From the IMG/VR virus record IMGVR_UViG_3300044796_000657, positions 186,001 through 250,000 of that record: a stretch of DNA of 64,000 bases. The stretch is one strand, 5' to 3'. Below the pieces are notes generated by a model. The model ran no database searches, was not told the origin of the DNA, and saw only the letters and a list, made by a program, of their open reading frames with translations. A program made the translations under genes and the position numbers. The DNA is from a virus. This document shows, piece by piece, positions 34,326 to 42,789 of the stretch. The stretch's first letter is position 1, and the number at the start of each line of letters is the position of its first letter.

Positions 34326-34900
34326 AGCTTGCCTTCTGCTAAATCTTGGTACAATTTATTAGTTTTAGCCCAAGCGGTCGCATCACGATAGTGAATATTG
34401 AAGTGCTGAATTTGAAGATCGCAATGCTGACTCTTTTTGAAGTTAACGCATTGTTCGTGAACCCGACCTGAATACCTAACGTGTTTTCTCATCAACCGGT
34501 ACTGCGAGTCCCCGTTCGGACAAGGAACCCATTCACGGGTCATCTCTAAATCAAACCAGTGAAGTCTGGACATTGTCCAAGTGTCAACGCCTTGAGCATT
34601 ACCTTGGTGACATAAATCTCGCAATCGTGCAGCGTGTGCGGGCAACATAATTTCATCTGAGTCAATGGTCAAAAGCCACTGACTTTTGACACGATCTATT
34701 AACCCATTTCTCATACTGCCGAAATCGGTAAATTTGAATGTGAATGGATTATAACCAGCTTCACGTAGCCATTTTTCGGTGCCGTCATTGGTTTTATCAT
34801 CAATACCAATGACGTAATCATCAACATGACCCTTTATGCTCGCAAGACATTTTTTGAGTGGCTCTAATTCGTTACAAGTTAAAATACAAGCTGTTAGCAT
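34322..34900 (-). CDS. Family 2 glycosyltransferase
   Basis: 192 aa. LTACILTCNE, VIGIDDKTNDGT and LTIDSDEIMLP match GT2 nucleotide-sugar and DxD segments; it is close to the minimal GT2 size. Later His/Tyr residues (FNIHYRDA) may contact the acceptor. Overlaps the hexapeptide protein gene. Part of the 29-36 kb surface-sugar block. Confidence 0.85.
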   Translation of the reverse strand: MLTACILTCNELEPLKKCLASIKGHVDDYVIGIDDKTNDGTEKWLREAGYNPFTFKFTDFGSMRNGLIDRVKSQWLLTIDSDEIMLPAHAARLRDLCHQGNAQGVDTWTMSRLHWFDLEMTREWVPCPNGDSQYRLMRKHVRYSGRVHEQCVNFKKSQHCDLQIQHFNIHYRDATAWAKTNKLYQDLAEGKL

Positions 34901-34908
34901 AAAATAAC

Positions 34909-35655
34909 TTAGTTAGTTCTCCTGTCATTCATAACAAAAAGCTTCCGATCACGCAAAGCTGTCGTATAAATATTTTCATCAGGAAGTTGTTCAATATCCA
35001 TTTCACAAGTCCAAGCAAATTCTTGAAGTGCCATGAAGTTTGGAATGAAAAAAGAACCCGCACCAACATGTTTAACGTATTGTTGGCCTCTGTATACAGT
35101 AGTGTGCCGTTCTGGTCTATCGCTGGCTACTTCTAAAATAGGCTTCTCAATGTTTATTCTAGTTAAGGGTGTTTCGATGAGAATTTGGCCACCCGGTGAC
35201 AGCAATTGGGTCATCTTTCTAAAATGACCCAATACATCTTCGGCGTGATATAAAACACCAAAATACAAAATTACATCATACTTTTTATCTTCGCCAAGAT
35301 TCAAAAAGTTATCAACTACAATGTCCAATTCAACGTTCCATTCAGCATTTGCCAAAAGGAGTCTATTCGGAAAATGGCCAATACACATTTCGAGGGGATT
35401 GATTGATGTGACAGACTTTGCGCCTGCGAGCATTGAACCTATTGAGAAAAACCCATCATTAGCACCAATATCTAAAACTTTTTTGTCTTTGACATTAACG
35501 CCAACTCGCCGAAATGCTTCCCACATTTTTTGTTCACGATTACGGTCATGATTAGCCCCCATAATCCTACTACCGTCTGGTAGTGGCATATTATGGAACC
35601 ACATGCCTTTATCAACAAGTTTTCCGTCCCAAGCATAATCAAAAAATGACTTCAT
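34909..35655 (-). CDS. SAM methyltransferase, CmoB/DUF1698-like
   Basis: 248 aa. WFHNMPLPDG, VLDIGANDGFFS (SAM motif I) and LYFGVLYHAEDVLGHF resemble CmoB-type tRNA U34 carboxymethyltransferases and relatives that act on sugars. The ATG has no Shine-Dalgarno but a TATATA box six bases upstream. Given the neighbouring glycosyltransferases, a sugar methyltransferase is as likely as a tRNA-modifying enzyme. Confidence 0.75.
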   Translation of the reverse strand: MKSFFDYAWDGKLVDKGMWFHNMPLPDGSRIMGANHDRNREQKMWEAFRRVGVNVKDKKVLDIGANDGFFSIGSMLAGAKSVTSINPLEMCIGHFPNRLLLANAEWNVELDIVVDNFLNLGEDKKYDVILYFGVLYHAEDVLGHFRKMTQLLSPGGQILIETPLTRINIEKPILEVASDRPERHTTVYRGQQYVKHVGAGSFFIPNFMALQEFAWTCEMDIEQLPDENIYTTALRDRKLFVMNDRRTN

Positions 35656-35714
35656 AACATGTATATAAGGCCGCTACTAGGCTTTCTTGTACACAATGTT
35701 TGCCGTCTGATCGA

Positions 35715-36167
35715 TCACCGCCGCACAAGACCGCTATAAGTATCGTAGTACTGTGCACCTTCTGAGTACGCTATTTCTAATTCATTGATGACTTCTTGGT
35801 AATAAACGCCATCCCGATAACCACTCAGATACAAATGACGCAAAGTTGCCATGTTTGGATAGTGATTTGGGAACAAGAGATAGCGGTTATCTTTCTTGCT
35901 ATTGGCAAATCCATCCACAAAACCATCAACCCACTGAACCGTTGTTTGTAGCTCTTTGGCAATTTGATAGTTAATGTAATCTTCTATCTTTTGCCCTAAG
36001 ATGATGGTTTCAAGTGGATGACAAATCTTCTCTTTTCCTACTGGCGAATAACATCCTGCTTTAGCCTGTAGCTTCATGAACTTGCTGATGCTATAGCCGT
36101 GACTCATGGCCATATCAACACTGTGGTCAAGTTTGTCTTTGAGGACTTTTTTCATCTTTTTTTTCAC
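35715..36167 (-). CDS. Unknown protein, 150 aa, GTG start
   Basis: A GTG at 36167, seven bases after AAGGG and just downstream of the previous stop, is preferred over the ATG at 36155. Lys-rich N-terminus (KKKMKKVLKDKLD) and Tyr/Asn-rich C-terminal half (NDELEIAYSEGAQYY-like). The last gene of the unit with the 412-aa protein. No family recognised. Confidence 0.45.
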   Translation of the reverse strand: MKKKMKKVLKDKLDHSVDMAMSHGYSISKFMKLQAKAGCYSPVGKEKICHPLETIILGQKIEDYINYQIAKELQTTVQWVDGFVDGFANSKKDNRYLLFPNHYPNMATLRHLYLSGYRDGVYYQEVINELEIAYSEGAQYYDTYSGLVRR

Positions 36168-36177
36168 AAGAATACCC

Positions 36178-37416
36178 TTATCGCCACATGGAAACAAAGT
36201 AACACTTACCGTCTCGCTCACCGACGACAATAGGGAATACGATATTGTTGTCTACCAACATCGTATCAAGGAAAGTTGAAGCGGTAACAGCGTTGTCAAA
36301 TTCGTGTACGACACCTTTAGCATCGGTAATCGTCCAATGGTCAACATCTTTATTCGGACGAATAAAGGAATTGTTGACGTTAATGCTTGGCACCAAAACC
36401 CACAGATAATCGAAGAAGGGATGACCACCAAGAGAGTCAAACTCTTCAACCTTATCGATAATCTTTTGTGTACTTGGCGGAATGCTGCCAAAAACAGGCA
36501 AAGGATACATGCGAGACTGGTAGAAGAAGTTCGATGACCCACCAATCAGCGGGGCAAACTTGGTGTTCAAAATTAAGGTCTTCTTGATCGCTTCGGCTTT
36601 CGGATCATCCGAAGCTGCCTCATCGGACTTTTTGTCTGCCCAGAATTTGAAGTTGTCAAAATACTTGGACGGTACGATGATGTTGCCAGAGTCACTCCAT
36701 CGGAACCCGTGCATACGAGCCAAGGTTACAGATGCTTCATCGGGACGAATCCGATAGAAACCACAATAAGCCGACATGGACTCTTGAAGCGACTTCATTC
36801 GCTTTCCAAAAGTACCGGCTAATTCAGCCATGCCGATGTTGGCAAATTTATTTTGCTTCTTTTCCAACTCTGCCATCTCTTCATTGCTAGATGTTGAAAA
36901 TCTGGCAAACCGATTGAAGTTAATGGGTTGTGAGAAAAAGGCATTCTCGCCCGTGGTGAAGAGGGACTTCAACCCGATGTTGTGAGGATTTTTCTTGACC
37001 GCTCGTTGATCCTTGCGTTCAACGACATTGGCCAAAAGGCGTGTACGAGGCTGTTGAATGGCCCGAAGCAAAGTCTTGCTTTCCGTCCATTTGTCTAATT
37101 CGCCTTCTCGATTAACTTTTCCATCTTCCGCAGCCTCGGCGCAGAATTTGAAAACTTCGAGTGCGCATTTCGGCAAACTTTCAACGAAAACCTCAAGATC
37201 GGGATGCTTGAGATCAACTCTGCTGGCAAACTTTTTAAGCTTGCGACCAGTGTCACCGAGACTAGCCTTAACGGTTTCGTCAGAAGTCTCGGCAATCTTG
37301 CTGAGGAATTTAACCCAACTAGGGATACTGCAAACTGCCTTTTCTTGGCAGTCGAATATCGCCTCAACCTTCGATTGGGTACTTTTAACCTGATCCAGAA
37401 GTTCGGCAGTCGCCAT
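36178..37416 (-). CDS. Unknown protein, 412 aa
   Basis: Start supported by GGAGAATACACATG. The N-terminal half is helical and charged; the C-terminal half is more beta-rich with Phe/Pro segments (PLPVFGSIPPSTQ) and a short conserved-looking GFRWSDSGNIIVP. It is more GC-rich than average here. It may be a structural protein, but nothing proves it. Confidence 0.5.
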   Translation of the reverse strand: MATAELLDQVKSTQSKVEAIFDCQEKAVCSIPSWVKFLSKIAETSDETVKASLGDTGRKLKKFASRVDLKHPDLEVFVESLPKCALEVFKFCAEAAEDGKVNREGELDKWTESKTLLRAIQQPRTRLLANVVERKDQRAVKKNPHNIGLKSLFTTGENAFFSQPINFNRFARFSTSSNEEMAELEKKQNKFANIGMAELAGTFGKRMKSLQESMSAYCGFYRIRPDEASVTLARMHGFRWSDSGNIIVPSKYFDNFKFWADKKSDEAASDDPKAEAIKKTLILNTKFAPLIGGSSNFFYQSRMYPLPVFGSIPPSTQKIIDKVEEFDSLGGHPFFDYLWVLVPSINVNNSFIRPNKDVDHWTITDAKGVVHEFDNAVTASTFLDTMLVDNNIVFPIVVGERDGKCYFVSMWR

Positions 37417-37466
37417 GTGTATTCTCCGGGTACGAACTTACATTCTACCCATGACAATGAAAAGAA

Positions 37467-37991
37467 TCAATCTTTAGAAGTTTTAGGAACTAATCTTACG
37501 GAAAGCCTAGTACCTTCAAACTTTGGAGGTGATACGGTTGTACCAACATCTTGAATGGATGCTAAAATCTTATTCATGATAATGAAGCCACGATCTTTGT
37601 GCTGCATTTCACGACTTCTGAAAACGATGTTAACCGATACAGGATGCTTGTCATTCAAAAACTTCTTCAGTTGATTGATTTTGACTTCAACATCATTATC
37701 ACCGGAAACAGGTCGTAACCGAATTTCCTTCGGTGCGACATTCTTAGAATTGTTTTGTTGCTCTTTCTTCTTCTTCTTTTCTTCGTACTGAAATCGCTTG
37801 TAGTCCATGATTTCGCATACAGGTATGTCGCCAGCGGACACTTCCACTAGATCCATATCGTTAGACCACGCCAAGTCCCAAGCCTTGTACGTTGGCATGA
37901 TCCCTAAGTGTTCACCGTCTCGTTTTACCCGTACAGTGGGTGCGGTGATGTAGCGGTTTACCCGTGTCATCCGTTTGTTGAAAATCGTCAT
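37467..37991 (-). CDS. infC: Translation initiation factor IF-3
   Basis: 174 aa, close to bacterial IF-3 (about 180). N-terminal domain: NRYITAPTVRV, HLGIMPTYKAW, DLVEVS, CEIMDYKRFQYEEKKKKKEQ, including the linker region. C-terminal domain: APKEIRLRPVSGDNDVEVK, VNIVFRSREMQHKDRG, SPPKFEGTRLSV. IF-3 binds the 30S subunit, blocks 50S joining and proofreads start codon and initiator tRNA. Start is ATG at 37991 with GGAG only one base upstream, so regulation of initiation is atypical. Host infC starts with rare ATU in E. coli; here it is ATG. It suggests phage-controlled initiation. Confidence 0.93.
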   Translation of the reverse strand: MTIFNKRMTRVNRYITAPTVRVKRDGEHLGIMPTYKAWDLAWSNDMDLVEVSAGDIPVCEIMDYKRFQYEEKKKKKEQQNNSKNVAPKEIRLRPVSGDNDVEVKINQLKKFLNDKHPVSVNIVFRSREMQHKDRGFIIMNKILASIQDVGTTVSPPKFEGTRLSVRLVPKTSKD

Positions 37992-38032
37992 TCTCCAATA
38001 GTACTTGTTTTAAAATGGGACAAGAAACAACC

Positions 38033-38233
38033 CTATAATCCAAAGCACTCTTCAACACTATCCGGATCGATTACATCAGGAATATAATCCTTCACAGAAA
38101 AATATTCCTTTGGATGCATTCTCTCTAAATCAGTCAAAATCTTCTTTAACTTTTTCTCGTCGGTGAAAACGACCACGACTTCATCGCTTTCGTTTTCTTG
38201 ACCGGGAGCCATCGTCACATAAATCGCTTTCAT
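38033..38233 (-). CDS. Unknown small acidic protein, 66 aa
   Basis: ATG at 38233 overlaps the upstream stop. Strand-helix composition (AIYVTMAPGQENESDE, VVVVFTDEKKLKKIL, PDSVEECFGL). No family recognised. Coupled to the GWVHFFD-motif gene. Confidence 0.45.
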   Translation of the reverse strand: MKAIYVTMAPGQENESDEVVVVFTDEKKLKKILTDLERMHPKEYFSVKDYIPDVIDPDSVEECFGL

Positions 38234-38430
38234 CAAAAAATCTGCTTTCCAGTTAGTTTCAAAATAATTTCAGGATCGACAACTGAATTGCCGTGTTCAT
38301 CAAAAAAATGAACCCATCCATCTTCCGTGAGTCTTTCCCCACGATGATACCGCTTAATTGTATCGGCATCAATCTCGGCATTCATTTCTCTAATTGCCGT
38401 ATCTGACAACTCTTGACGTATGTCTCTCAA
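38233..38430 (-). CDS. Small protein with GWVHFFD motif, 65 aa
   Basis: The segment GWVHFFDEHGNSVVD shares the GWxxFxDxxGxV pattern with the two repeats of the protein at 23837-24232. The rest is helical (IREMNAEIDADTIKRYHRG). It ends two bases before the ThDP gene's stop, on the same strand. Function unknown; a short conserved beta-hairpin interaction module is likely. Confidence 0.45.
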   Translation of the reverse strand: MRDIRQELSDTAIREMNAEIDADTIKRYHRGERLTEDGWVHFFDEHGNSVVDPEIILKLTGKQIF

Positions 38431-38431
38431 A

Positions 38432-40066
38432 TCAAACCTTCTTTGCTAGTTTGCTGAACATACGGCTCAGAGCGGGCGTAAAATCCCCACGCTCTATAAC
38501 GGTGTTAATGATGAACGGCTCTTTGCATACAAGGGCTTGCGACAAAGCAGCATCCAACTCATCTTCAGTAGTTGCCTTGGCACCCTTACCACCACCGACC
38601 AACAACGGCATATTTTCAAAATTCCAATTTTGGATGTCGTTGAATGAACCCTCCAAGAGAATTCTTTCGGTGCCATATCCACCATTGTTGAGAACGATCA
38701 CAATTGGATTCATCTTACGACGAACCAAAGTGCTGAATTCCTGTCCTGTCATTTGGAAGGCACCATCACCCACCAATACAATTGGCCGCATCTTTGGATT
38801 GGCCAATTGAGCACCTAACGCAGCAGGCACAGCAAATCCCATACTGGTATAGAATGCTGACGCCAAAAACTGATTGTGGCCGTGTACAGTGACATCCAAG
38901 GCACCGAACAAGCTATCACCAACATCAGCGATAACAGTCATATCTTCGGTCAAGATAGCGTTAACTTTCTCCATCAACCGGTCGGCCTTGAGAGTAACGC
39001 CGCACTTGGCTTCCCATTTTTCGGTATACGCCGGGCCGGGCATCTTGACGCTTTCACGCCGTTGGAATTTGTGCTTACACAATCCGTCAACGAAGTCGCC
39101 AAACTGCACGTTGGCATACGTGTGGTTTCTCACCTGCATGGTTTGACTGGTTGCGTTGATCGTATTGCGACGTTTGTGACGCAGTGGCAAGAATCCGAGA
39201 TTCATATCCGTCATCATCACGCCCAACATAATCACGCAATCGCTCTTGGCGAAGAAGTCAACCACTTCTGGACGACTTGTACTTTCGCTGTACACACCCA
39301 ACGACATTGGATGCCGCTCACCAATACACGACTTGCCCAAGATGTCCGTAGCGATTGGAATGCCGGTTTGTTCGGCAAATTTCATTAACTTTTGACCCAA
39401 ACCAAATCGGGCAACTTCAACGCCTGCCCAAATCACCGGGTTTTTGGCATTGGTGATCCAGTTAATCGTATCCGACAAAATTTCCTGTAGGTTCTCTTGA
39501 TCGGAAGATATATTGGAAGGAGTGCCTACTGTGTAAGCATCGTACGTAATTGGCTTTTCAACCATATCACGGGGTAACTCGATGTATACCGGTTGCTTGT
39601 AGTGTTTGGCTGCTTCGAGAACTCTGTCGATTTCAAAAGCCGCTCGACTTGGATCACGAAGTACCGTATTGGCACAAGTGATGTTCTCAAAAATTTCATG
39701 CTGGCATTCAAAACTGCGTACCATATGGTGAAGTAAAACGTCACCATTACGCTCTTTCATACCCGGTGATCCGGAAATCACGACCACAGGACTCTTTTCG
39801 GCGAATGCACCACCAATAGCATTGATAAGGCTAAATCCACCGACGCAATATGTCACACAAACCGCTGACATACCACCATTGTTAACACGGGCATAACCAT
39901 CAGCAGCAAAGCCAGCATTAGCTTCATTGGTAGTACCAACTAACTCTATGTTGCTCTTTTCAACGTACTTATTGAAAGCCAATGAATAGTCGCCGGGAAC
40001 ATTCAGCATGTGATTGACGCCGTTACTCTTTAACCGCTCAATCAAAAATTGGGCCACGTTAGGCAT
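38432..40066 (-). CDS. ThDP-dependent 2-keto acid decarboxylase (PDC/IPDC-like)
   Basis: 544 aa, the full three-domain length. N-terminal PYR domain: NEANAGFAADGYAR with the activating Glu, CVGGFSLINAIGGAFAEKSP, and the LLHHMV paired His of pyruvate/indolepyruvate decarboxylases. Middle domain about 190-330. C-terminal PP domain: VLVGDGAFQMTGQE...NNGGYGTE, the GDG-NN ThDP/Mg motif. It would decarboxylate a 2-keto acid such as pyruvate or indole-3-pyruvate to an aldehyde. Full length and HH dyad argue against phosphonopyruvate decarboxylase, which is shorter. An unexpected activity for a phage. Confidence 0.85.
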   Translation of the reverse strand: MPNVAQFLIERLKSNGVNHMLNVPGDYSLAFNKYVEKSNIELVGTTNEANAGFAADGYARVNNGGMSAVCVTYCVGGFSLINAIGGAFAEKSPVVVISGSPGMKERNGDVLLHHMVRSFECQHEIFENITCANTVLRDPSRAAFEIDRVLEAAKHYKQPVYIELPRDMVEKPITYDAYTVGTPSNISSDQENLQEILSDTINWITNAKNPVIWAGVEVARFGLGQKLMKFAEQTGIPIATDILGKSCIGERHPMSLGVYSESTSRPEVVDFFAKSDCVIMLGVMMTDMNLGFLPLRHKRRNTINATSQTMQVRNHTYANVQFGDFVDGLCKHKFQRRESVKMPGPAYTEKWEAKCGVTLKADRLMEKVNAILTEDMTVIADVGDSLFGALDVTVHGHNQFLASAFYTSMGFAVPAALGAQLANPKMRPIVLVGDGAFQMTGQEFSTLVRRKMNPIVIVLNNGGYGTERILLEGSFNDIQNWNFENMPLLVGGGKGAKATTEDELDAALSQALVCKEPFIINTVIERGDFTPALSRMFSKLAKKV

Positions 40067-40102
40067 TTTGCACCATTCTCTATTGGAGCCAAAAACTTTT
40101 AT

Positions 40103-40930
40103 TTATTGAACCACTTCACTTGTGGGGCTATCTACAATTTGGATCAAAAACCCATCGGAATCCATAGGAAATCGGCGAACCCACTCTACGCCTGCACCTA
40201 TATCGCAACCACTAACAGTAGGAATAAAACTTGGAATTGCGCTCGGTGTGATTGTAATCGTACTAGGACTTCCCACACAACTTTTCAAAGGCATCACACC
40301 CCAAAACATCATACTACTTTCCGACTGCATCTTCAATAACTTAAACTCCATCCAATAACAACCCGGCAAACAAGTATCCGCTGGAAGCCAATTGTAGATC
40401 AATTGCGAGTCCATAACGACATCTTTCTGTACAGTTCCATCTAATTGAGGAATGTCTTCTAAGATGGTCGATGTTTCGGCAACCCCATTCAAAATGCGAA
40501 ACACTTTGAAGGATTGGCCTTTTTTGTAGGTACCAGCACTTGTGCCATTGTACCCACGTTGTACTTGTACTAAGTGTAGATTTTCATCAAAACCGAGAAC
40601 GAGTAATTGTTCGGGATTACGAATTCGATCTACTACAATTATATCGCCGACGTTGACTTGATAAAAGCCAACATTGTCAGCAAAACCAAAATAGGTATCT
40701 GTAGATGATACCGCTTTCTTCATTTTTCCTTTAGCCCACATGGAAACTTCGGCAATGGTATCCGTTAAGTCCAGTGGACCATTACAATCATTTACTGATA
40801 CACGGAAAGGCGGGAGGGTGTCATGCCTCTTAATTTGAAAATCAGGGCACACACCCGGAGGACACCCGAACACATCGGGGCATATTGATTGGGTGGGGCA
40901 GCATTGTCTAGTGTTTGATCCGCAACTCAT
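40103..40930 (-). CDS. Unknown protein, Cys-rich N-terminus, probable structural
   Basis: 275 aa. The first 30 residues hold many Cys (MSCGSNTRQCCPTQSICPD), then a beta-rich body with VQRGYNGTSAGTYKKGQSFKV and ILEDIPQLDGTVQKDVVM. Long beta-hairpin sequence is typical of virion proteins. ATG preceded by TAAATA plus four bases, no Shine-Dalgarno. No family recognised. Confidence 0.5.
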   Translation of the reverse strand: MSCGSNTRQCCPTQSICPDVFGCPPGVCPDFQIKRHDTLPPFRVSVNDCNGPLDLTDTIAEVSMWAKGKMKKAVSSTDTYFGFADNVGFYQVNVGDIIVVDRIRNPEQLLVLGFDENLHLVQVQRGYNGTSAGTYKKGQSFKVFRILNGVAETSTILEDIPQLDGTVQKDVVMDSQLIYNWLPADTCLPGCYWMEFKLLKMQSESSMMFWGVMPLKSCVGSPSTITITPSAIPSFIPTVSGCDIGAGVEWVRRFPMDSDGFLIQIVDSPTSEVVQ

Positions 40931-40933
40931 GCT

Positions 40934-41491
40934 TTATTTAGGTGTCCATATATCCTTTTCAAACAAACCTTTTTCTTCCATCCAATTAACTCGCTCTTTT
41001 ACCCAAAGCAAAGAACCAGTAAATTTTTCAACTACAATACCAGCTCGTTTAGCAATGTCTTCACCGTAACGAAAATGGTTTTTGTCAACCATCTTCAATG
41101 CTAATGGCCCCCAAACCACCCGCTTGATGCCCTTGTCGGCAATCTCCAACATACATCGCATACAAGGATGGCCCGTCACATACATCGTACAACCTTCTAA
41201 TCCATTGATAGAAATCGCACGTGAATGTCTGATGGCATTCTCTTCGGCATGTTTGATATAAGGATACTTGCCTAAATCATCTGGATTTTTTGGATCGGGT
41301 CTTGACCAATCAATCTCTTTGTCATTGATAGCTCTAGGAATGCCGTTCATGCCAAAGCCCAAAGGCACATTATTGGCATCAATAACAGCAGCGCCGGTTT
41401 GACTATTTGGATCTTTGGAACGACCGGAATATTGATAAAGAAGCCCGATATAGAACGAATCCCAATCGGGCACTGAACGAGGTGGTGTCAT
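40934..41491 (-). CDS. dCMP deaminase
   Basis: 185 aa. Zinc-binding motif HAEENAI and GHPCMRCMLEI match deoxycytidylate deaminases, and SKDPNSQTGA is the usual N-terminal segment. It converts dCMP to dUMP, the dTMP precursor, complementing dUTPase in this window. Start overlaps the stop of the 316-aa gene upstream. Separate from the second deaminase at 23304. Confidence 0.88.
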   Translation of the reverse strand: MTPPRSVPDWDSFYIGLLYQYSGRSKDPNSQTGAAVIDANNVPLGFGMNGIPRAINDKEIDWSRPDPKNPDDLGKYPYIKHAEENAIRHSRAISINGLEGCTMYVTGHPCMRCMLEIADKGIKRVVWGPLALKMVDKNHFRYGEDIAKRAGIVVEKFTGSLLWVKERVNWMEEKGLFEKDIWTPK

Positions 41492-42438
41492 ATTGTCATC
41501 TGTAGGTAAGAAATTTCGTAAGCATCACTCGGATAATCTTGGCGAGTCTTTAACAAAAGTCCCCGCTGATCGGGCGTCAAAGACTTCTCTATCACTTTTT
41601 CAGGAATAGGGATTTGAGACGACCAATTCCCCACATGTGGCATCATAATCCTAAAGCCGAAGGGAACAGTTCCCAAGTTAATGAACGTTACGCAAGATGC
41701 GATAAATGAATCACTTGAAGCCTCTCTGGCATATCCACCATAAGCAGTACCGCCCTGACACTTGATTTTACACAAGACGTTCTTGGTATCATCCTTGCTT
41801 TTAACCACAGCGTAAATTAACGTACGTTCGGCGTCACGAACAATTTTGATACTTTCACGAATGGTCTCAAAGACTTGTTGATCAGATGCATTGCGTGCGG
41901 TATCGCTATCGATTTCCGGCAAAATTTCGCCACGCTCTTGTTCTTCAATCTTTGCCGATGGTGGGAGATAAGCACCGCCCGAATAAGCGACCTTCGGAAG
42001 AGCCTTACCTACACTATGACTCCCTTGAAAGTTATAGCTTGGGAGCGATCCTTGTGTCCGTTGGTAAGTTCCGCCCGATTGAATTTCAGCTCGTTGGTAA
42101 GTTTTGAAAGTTCCGCCCGATGTTTCAGACTCCTCTAATACTTCCTTAACTGTTTTTCCAGACTTTAACAACGGCTCAGGCGCAACACCAAGAGTTGCCG
42201 TTTTTGATTGGACTTCACCGGTTGGGTATGCCGGATCAACTTCACCATATGTCATCAAATCGTCGTAAGCACGATAAGATGCCTTTTGTGGCGGCTCTTC
42301 GCTCATGAGGTTTTCTAATTCGTCCAACTCACGATTTTTACTTTTGACGTACTCTTCATATTGCACCAACGACAAATCTTTTGCTACTTTTTCCGCTGTC
42401 AGCTTTATCGATCTAATTTTGGTTTTGGTTTTTTTCAT
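41488..42438 (-). CDS. Unknown protein, 316 aa
   Basis: Basic N-terminus (KKTKTKIRSIKL), then a low-complexity Ser/Gly/Thr/Pro-rich middle with repeats such as GGTFKTYQRAEIQSGGTYQR, and a more ordered C-terminal half. The intrinsically disordered middle suggests a scaffold or virion linker. Start follows AGAGAACAC. No family recognised. Confidence 0.45.
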   Translation of the reverse strand: MKKTKTKIRSIKLTAEKVAKDLSLVQYEEYVKSKNRELDELENLMSEEPPQKASYRAYDDLMTYGEVDPAYPTGEVQSKTATLGVAPEPLLKSGKTVKEVLEESETSGGTFKTYQRAEIQSGGTYQRTQGSLPSYNFQGSHSVGKALPKVAYSGGAYLPPSAKIEEQERGEILPEIDSDTARNASDQQVFETIRESIKIVRDAERTLIYAVVKSKDDTKNVLCKIKCQGGTAYGGYAREASSDSFIASCVTFINLGTVPFGFRIMMPHVGNWSSQIPIPEKVIEKSLTPDQRGLLLKTRQDYPSDAYEISYLQMTI

Positions 42439-42453
42439 TGTGTTCTCTAAAAA

Positions 42454-42789
42454 TTAACATTCGTCAAATTTGTACTTGCCATCTTTGATAGCAATCAAAG
42501 TGTCGACATCGTAATCATCCGTAGCTTTTTTTTCGGCTTTTGTCAAAGACTGAATTCGGTTTAGCAAATATCGCAATCTAGCATTGGAGCAGACTAGGCC
42601 GGTGTGATCTACGAATTGGTCACAATAATCACCGTTACTGAGTATACCAACCATATGACCAAATTCAAGGTAGTATTTGGCGAAACAGGCCGGAAGTTCC
42701 GTACGAAAGTAATGAGACAGATAAGATAATTCCGATGAAAATTTAGGACTCATGAAATCGCCACGAATTATTTTAGCATCATCTGTCAT
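42454..42789 (-). CDS. Unknown small protein, 111 aa
   Basis: Soluble, aromatic-rich (YLSHYFRTELPACFAKYYLEFG, DYCDQFVDHTG). Lies between the RNA ligase and the 316-aa protein; the start is preceded by AGGAACAGAATACCA. Coupled to the ligase gene by a four-base overlap. Function unknown. Confidence 0.45.
   Translation of the reverse strand: MTDDAKIIRGDFMSPKFSSELSYLSHYFRTELPACFAKYYLEFGHMVGILSNGDYCDQFVDHTGLVCSNARLRYLLNRIQSLTKAEKKATDDYDVDTLIAIKDGKYKFDEC

Noticed and set aside
38432-40066. The ThDP enzyme as a phosphonopyruvate decarboxylase that would complete the phosphonate pathway
   Set aside because: It is full-length with a middle domain and the PDC/IPDC His dyad, while phosphonopyruvate decarboxylases are shorter. 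It is also 6 kb away on a separate unit.
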